A DNA stretch of 64,000 nucleotides. It comes from UBA1930 sp943368475 (GTDB lineage Bacteria; Bacteroidota; Bacteroidia; Chitinophagales; Chitinophagaceae). Each line of letters starts with the position of its first letter. The stretch's first letter is position 1. The translations under genes were made by a program, and so were the position numbers. This document shows positions 60,431 to 64,000 of this stretch, piece by piece. Where the stretch lies: positions 8,407 through 72,406 of the forward strand of contig CALRLF020000013.1 of assembly GCA_943368475.1 (NCBI GenBank), in the 5' to 3' direction. The notes under the pieces were generated by a model, which did no database searches, had not been told where the DNA came from, and was given only the letters and a program-made list of their open reading frames with translations.

Positions 60431-61453
60431 CTAATCTACTTGATAATGCTCCTCTAACAAACCTTGCTGCTTCATGGCTTGCCAAAACTCATGTGGAATT
60501 TGTTTGGTGGCCATTTCAATATTACCTTTTACTTTATTAGGATGAGAGGTGCTTAAAGCAACACTATCAATGCCCGGAATATTGAATCCAAAATTAAAAC
60601 AAGCTTCAGCTGGCATGATGTTGAAGGTAGTACACAAAGCAAAAAATTGTTCTCTCCAAGCATATAAGGCTTTACCTTCTTCAGTTGCTTTATCTACCAA
60701 TACATAATTATAATAATCTCTACCAACCAAAAAACCTCCATTAAATACAGCAGAATTGATAATGGTTGTTCCTTTTGCATGCAAGTGTTTCACAAAGTCT
60801 AATAAATCTTGTGGATGTGATTTTACCGATAAACTATTGGCAAACATTACCCAATCTAAATATATGTCTTTTGAAATACGTTCAATAGACTTCCAGTTTT
60901 TTGCACCTACACCAACAGAAATAATTTTACCTTGAGCTTTTAATTCATTGAGTGCTTTATATGCTTCTAAAATATCGTTGTAACGTTTGGTTTCATCAGC
61001 TTCATCTGTAGCTGCTGCAAGGTATTCGTCAGGGTCGTGTATAGATGCCATTTGTGAATCGTACTCACCCAATAAATCATTGCCTTGCTCAAAACATTCA
61101 ATGATGCCTTGATAGCTAATTTTTTGAACAGCATCATTTTTTAATTCACGCCAAATACCTTTTTCAAAAGTAGGTTCGGGTGTAGTAAGTTCGGTTTGAT
61201 ACCAACCCAATTTATTGCTGATGATTACTTGGTCTTTTGGTACACCCAACTCTTTCAATGCTTTACCCAATACCTCCAAAGCCAAGCCAGCACCATATTT
61301 GCCAGCAGTATCAAACATTGCAACACCACCTGGTGCATGTGTAATACATTCTTTGATGATGGCTAATTTTGTTTCGTAGGGAACTGCTTCATATAAATTT
61401 CCTAAACCACTTGTTCCAAAAATTACAGAAGGCAATTGTATTGTTGATGACAT
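60431..61453 (-). CDS. Aldo/keto reductase of the L-fucose/D-threo-aldose 1-dehydrogenase type
   Basis: A 340-residue AKR with Asp48 and Tyr53 in AMFDTAGKYGAGLALEVLGKAL, Lys81 in IISNKLGWYQ, and a probable His in MASIHDPDEYL (about 134-144). The IHDPDEY context and the length agree with D-threo-aldose 1-dehydrogenases, which oxidise L-fucose to L-fuconolactone with NAD(P). It lies between a lactonase-like amidohydrolase (9 bases upstream) and the zinc dehydrogenase (127 bases downstream), which is the order expected for oxidative L-fucose breakdown. L-rhamnose or L-galactose cannot be excluded as substrate. Confidence 0.82.
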   Translation of the reverse strand: MSSTIQLPSVIFGTSGLGNLYEAVPYETKLAIIKECITHAPGGVAMFDTAGKYGAGLALEVLGKALKELGVPKDQVIISNKLGWYQTELTTPEPTFEKGIWRELKNDAVQKISYQGIIECFEQGNDLLGEYDSQMASIHDPDEYLAAATDEADETKRYNDILEAYKALNELKAQGKIISVGVGAKNWKSIERISKDIYLDWVMFANSLSVKSHPQDLLDFVKHLHAKGTTIINSAVFNGGFLVGRDYYNYVLVDKATEEGKALYAWREQFFALCTTFNIMPAEACFNFGFNIPGIDSVALSTSHPNKVKGNIEMATKQIPHEFWQAMKQQGLLEEHYQVD

Positions 61454-61462
61454 AATTGTTAT

Positions 61463-62287
61463 TTAAACATGATAAAACGTTGCAGCATTGTTACCAAAAA
61501 AACCTTGCTGCTCAGTTAAAGAAAAAGTAGAAAAATATTGTTGTACTATTTGCAACATTTGCTGATAAGATGCAGCAACCAAACATACCGGCCAATCGCT
61601 GCCAAACATAATTCTTTTAGTGCCAAATGCTGTTACAACAGCATCTAAATATGGAGTAAAGTCAGCTGATTTCCAACTATAATAATCAGCTTCTGTGACC
61701 ATTCCACTTATTTTGCAGTGTACATTTTCAAATTGTGCAATTGTTTGAATATCTTTCTTCCATTCATCAATTAAACCTGCTTTTATGTAAGGCTTTGCAA
61801 TATGGTCTATCACAAATTGTTGATTGGGATTTTGTTGTACCAATTCAATTGCTCCTGATAAATGTTTTGGAAAGATGAGTATATCGTAAGTAAAATTGAA
61901 TTCTTTTAAAGCTACAATGCCTCTTAAAAAATTTGGTTGCAACATAAAAGAAGGTGCTTCGCCTTGTAATACATGACGAAAGCCTTTTACACTATTGAAT
62001 TGTTTATAATGGGCTAATCGTTCAACAATATTTTCTGCTCGTAAATCTACCCAACCAACTACTCCTTTAATAAAATCATTTTCGTTGGCTAAATCAATTA
62101 AAAAATTGGTTTCTGCTTCTCTTTGATCTGCTTGTACAGCAATGCAACTATCAATATTGTTTTCCTGCAATACAGGACGTAAATCAGTTGGCAGAAAATC
62201 TTTTCGTATTACAGCCATTGCATCATCAATCCATTCATGTTGTACAGGATTATAATGCCAAAAATGTTGATGTGCATCTATTCTCAT
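61463..62287 (-). CDS. Amidohydrolase-family sugar lactonase, probable L-fuconolactonase
   Basis: The 274-residue TIM-barrel protein of the COG3618/PF04909 group has metal-ligand histidines in IDAHQHFWHY (His6, His8), a mid-protein FVIDHIAKP histidine and the final FGSDWPVCL aspartate. Relatives hydrolyse L-fucono-1,5-lactone or related lactones. It has no signal peptide. It starts 5 bases from the end of the mutarotase gene and overlaps no other gene. Its place before the aldose 1-dehydrogenase supports the lactonase role. Confidence 0.83.
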   Translation of the reverse strand: MRIDAHQHFWHYNPVQHEWIDDAMAVIRKDFLPTDLRPVLQENNIDSCIAVQADQREAETNFLIDLANENDFIKGVVGWVDLRAENIVERLAHYKQFNSVKGFRHVLQGEAPSFMLQPNFLRGIVALKEFNFTYDILIFPKHLSGAIELVQQNPNQQFVIDHIAKPYIKAGLIDEWKKDIQTIAQFENVHCKISGMVTEADYYSWKSADFTPYLDAVVTAFGTKRIMFGSDWPVCLVAASYQQMLQIVQQYFSTFSLTEQQGFFGNNAATFYHV

Positions 62288-62292
62288 ACAAA

Positions 62293-62625
62293 CTAAACGA
62301 GGTTAAATATTTTATCCATTTGTATCCACTTCTCTCCTTCTTTTGCCCAAGGTAAGGCCTGCTGAAATTTCCACATTAATTGCTCCCATTCTTGCACTTT
62401 AGGATTGGCTGCATCCATGGCTGTTTTTTTAGCAGCATCAAAAGTTTCATGGGTTTCCATAATCATAAACAAACGATTACCTGTACGATAAATTTCTAAC
62501 TGCGTAATCCCAGCGGTTAAAATACTTTCTTTAATTTCGGTCCACACGTTTTGATGCCAATATTCATATTCTGCAATCAATGCAGCATCATCTACTAAAT
62601 CTAGGGCAAAACAATGTCTTATCAT
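62293..62625 (-). CDS. RhaM-family sugar mutarotase, probably for L-fucose
   Basis: A 110-residue member of the L-rhamnose mutarotase family (PF05336). Tyr20 and His24 in EYEYWHQNVWTEI match the active-site pair of the rhamnose mutarotase at 51710. The tryptophan pair is split (WEQLMWKFQQALPW), so the pocket differs. Located 3 bases from the end of the FucP gene, it most likely interconverts L-fucose anomers for the dehydrogenase. Sugar specificity is inferred from context. Confidence 0.85.
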   Translation of the reverse strand: MIRHCFALDLVDDAALIAEYEYWHQNVWTEIKESILTAGITQLEIYRTGNRLFMIMETHETFDAAKKTAMDAANPKVQEWEQLMWKFQQALPWAKEGEKWIQMDKIFNLV

Positions 62626-62628
62626 AAT

Positions 62629-63879
62629 TTACAATTGTTTAGTTGATGTTACTTTATATCCTTTCCAACCAAAAAAGAAGATAACAATAAAGCAAATTAA
62701 TGGTACTAAATAACCCATTTGTATATTGCCAGTTACATCACTTATTTTACCAAATATTGGAGGTAGAATTGCTCCACCAACAATTGACATAATAATTAAA
62801 CTACTGCCAAACTCTGTATCACCTTTTAAATCTTTTATTCCCAATGCAAATATTGTTGGAAACATAATTGACATGAAAAAGCAAATGCCAATAACTGTAT
62901 AAACTGTAATCATTCCTGTTGCTGTAACAGCAACAATGCTTAATAATATATTGATAGCTGCATAAATTGCCAATAGTTTATTGGGTGCAATAAACTTCAT
63001 TAAAATAGTGCCTAAAAATCTACCTACTAAAAATGCAATACCACAAGCTCCTAAAAAGTCGGCTGCTTTTACTTCTGTTAATCCTGCACTTTTAGTAGCA
63101 TATAAAATAAACAAACTAAATACCGACACCTGAGCACCTACATAAAAAAACTGTGCTGCAACAGCCCAACTTAGATGCTTATTTTTTAGTGCATGAAAAA
63201 TACTTTTGCTGGCTTCTTGACCTTCTTCAGCTTGGATTTTAGGTAATTTGGTTAATGCAAAAACAATCGCAATAAATACCAATACCGAACCTAAAATAAT
63301 GTAAGGCATTTTAACTGTTGAAGCTTCCGATGCCAATGCAATTTTCTTGGCTGCTTCTGTCATTGTACTTAATTCTGCATCTGTATAACCTTTGGTTAAA
63401 ATAATTCTTGCTCCAACTACAGGAGCTAAAGCAGCAGCCAAGCCATTAAACGACTGTGCTAAATTTAATCTTTGTGTAGAGGTTGAAGGATCGCCTAATG
63501 AAGCTGCATAAGGATTTGCAGCTGTTTCTAAAATAGTTAACCCACAAGCTATAATAAACAAAGCAACTAGAAAAAATTCGTAAGACTGATTATTGGCTGC
63601 GGGTACAAATAAAAATGAGCCAACTGCAAACAATAATAATCCTGTAATAATGCCAATTTTATAACCAAACTTCTTCATAATAAAACCAGCAGGTAATGCC
63701 ATTAAAAAATAGGCAATAAATACAGAAGAATCAACCAATGTAGCTTGTGTTGTACTTAATGTAAACGACTTTTTTAAATGTGGAATTAGAATTGGGTCAA
63801 GATTATGGGCAAAACCCCATAAAAAAAACAAAGAAGTAATTAAGATAAACGCAAATAAATACTGGTTCTTTTTTTCCAT
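62629..63879 (-). CDS. fucP: L-fucose:proton symporter FucP-type permease
   Basis: A 416-residue major-facilitator protein with about twelve hydrophobic segments. Family marks are FFLWGFAHNLDPILIPHLKKSF (Asp28, equivalent to the essential Asp46 of E. coli FucP), the TILETAANPYAASLGDP motif (Glu118, equivalent to Glu135) and RLNLAQSFNGLAAALAPVVGA. FucP relatives carry L-fucose, L-galactose or sometimes glucose/galactose. It heads the unit with mutarotase, lactonase and dehydrogenases. A palindromic operator-like site is found 64 bases upstream. Confidence 0.88.
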   Translation of the reverse strand: MEKKNQYLFAFILITSLFFLWGFAHNLDPILIPHLKKSFTLSTTQATLVDSSVFIAYFLMALPAGFIMKKFGYKIGIITGLLLFAVGSFLFVPAANNQSYEFFLVALFIIACGLTILETAANPYAASLGDPSTSTQRLNLAQSFNGLAAALAPVVGARIILTKGYTDAELSTMTEAAKKIALASEASTVKMPYIILGSVLVFIAIVFALTKLPKIQAEEGQEASKSIFHALKNKHLSWAVAAQFFYVGAQVSVFSLFILYATKSAGLTEVKAADFLGACGIAFLVGRFLGTILMKFIAPNKLLAIYAAINILLSIVAVTATGMITVYTVIGICFFMSIMFPTIFALGIKDLKGDTEFGSSLIIMSIVGGAILPPIFGKISDVTGNIQMGYLVPLICFIVIFFFGWKGYKVTSTKQL

Positions 63880-63942
63880 TGGGCAATGTTTATTTCAAGC
63901 GTTGAAAATAAAATAAGGCGGTTAATATTATGGTTTAATCAG

Positions 63943-63956
63943 CGAAATCGGTTTCG
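63943..63956 (-). promoter_or_regulatory. LacI-type palindromic operator candidate upstream of fucP
   Basis: CGAAA-TCGG-TTTCG is a perfect 5-bp inverted repeat around a CG-containing centre, the form typical of LacI-family operators. It lies 64 bases upstream of the fucP start. No LacI-family gene is in the window; one may lie beyond the right edge. Confidence 0.5.
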
Positions 63957-63970
63957 AGTAATATGCACAA

Positions 63971-64000
63971 AAAAGGTAAAACCAATTGGCTTTACCTTTT
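63971..64000. terminator. Terminator hairpin at the right window edge
   Basis: AAAAGGTAAA (63971-63980) pairs with TTTACCTTTT (63991-64000), and CCAA with TTGG inside, with A/T runs on both sides. It probably ends a gene lying beyond the window. Confidence 0.7.

Overview
The window comes from an AT-rich member of the Bacteroidota, most likely a soil or freshwater Chitinophagales/Sphingobacteriia-type organism. The reasons are three SusC/SusD outer-membrane uptake pairs, a type IX secretion C-terminal domain on the rhamnogalacturonan lyase, Bacteroidota-type lipoproteins and CRP-like regulators, and AT-rich intergenic DNA. I cannot resolve genus or species. No rRNA, tRNA, CRISPR array, transposase or phage gene was seen.

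About 50 kb is one pectin rhamnogalacturonan-I and L-rhamnose utilisation locus. The left part (1-13.4 kb) encodes secreted degradation enzymes: a BNR-4 propeller protein, a GH105 unsaturated uronyl hydrolase, a PL11 rhamnogalacturonan lyase, a GH43-like propeller enzyme, a GH106 alpha-L-rhamnosidase and a PL22 oligogalacturonate lyase. It also encodes an L-glyceraldehyde 3-phosphate reductase-like enzyme. The middle part (23.8-48.9 kb) adds GH28, GH43 and a CE12 acetylesterase. A seven-gene operon follows (FAS1 lipoprotein, SusC, SusD, two FAS1 lipoproteins, SusC, SusD), then a separate SusC/SusD pair. The right part (49-55.5 kb) is the cytoplasmic L-rhamnose pathway: RhaT symporter, bifunctional rhamnulose-1-phosphate aldolase/lactaldehyde dehydrogenase, mutarotase, isomerase and kinase. 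A divergent GntR-type regulator and a large MG2/plug-like surface protein follow. From 59.3 kb to the end is a second sugar cluster that looks like oxidative L-fucose catabolism: FucP symporter, mutarotase, aldose dehydrogenase, lactonase and a zinc dehydrogenase.

The strongest non-genic signal is a box of two 10-bp-phased direct repeats, CAKGATA-N3-CAKGATA on the coding strand. It occurs seven times, always upstream of and in the same orientation as the first gene of a pectin/rhamnose unit (PL11, PL22, CE12, the FAS1-SusCD operon, the third SusCD pair, RhaT, and the MG2-like protein). This appears to define the regulon. Strong hairpins separate the units.

The 14.4-23.7 kb region interrupts the sugar locus. 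Its first part (14.46-18.59 kb) is bounded by two directly repeated, structured ~145-bp elements and carries unrelated cargo (alpha/beta hydrolase, acetyltransferase inside a 606-bp inverted-repeat unit, a GC-rich HTH protein with three 40-bp operator repeats, an acetyltransferase-NTF2 fusion). A 30-codon remnant of a GH28 gene lies directly against the left element, so the island probably replaced most of a polygalacturonase gene. The second part (19.1-23.7 kb) holds an SDR, FMN reductase, SnoaL-like proteins, a metallo-hydrolase and two CRP-family regulators, which look like a small stress or detoxification group.
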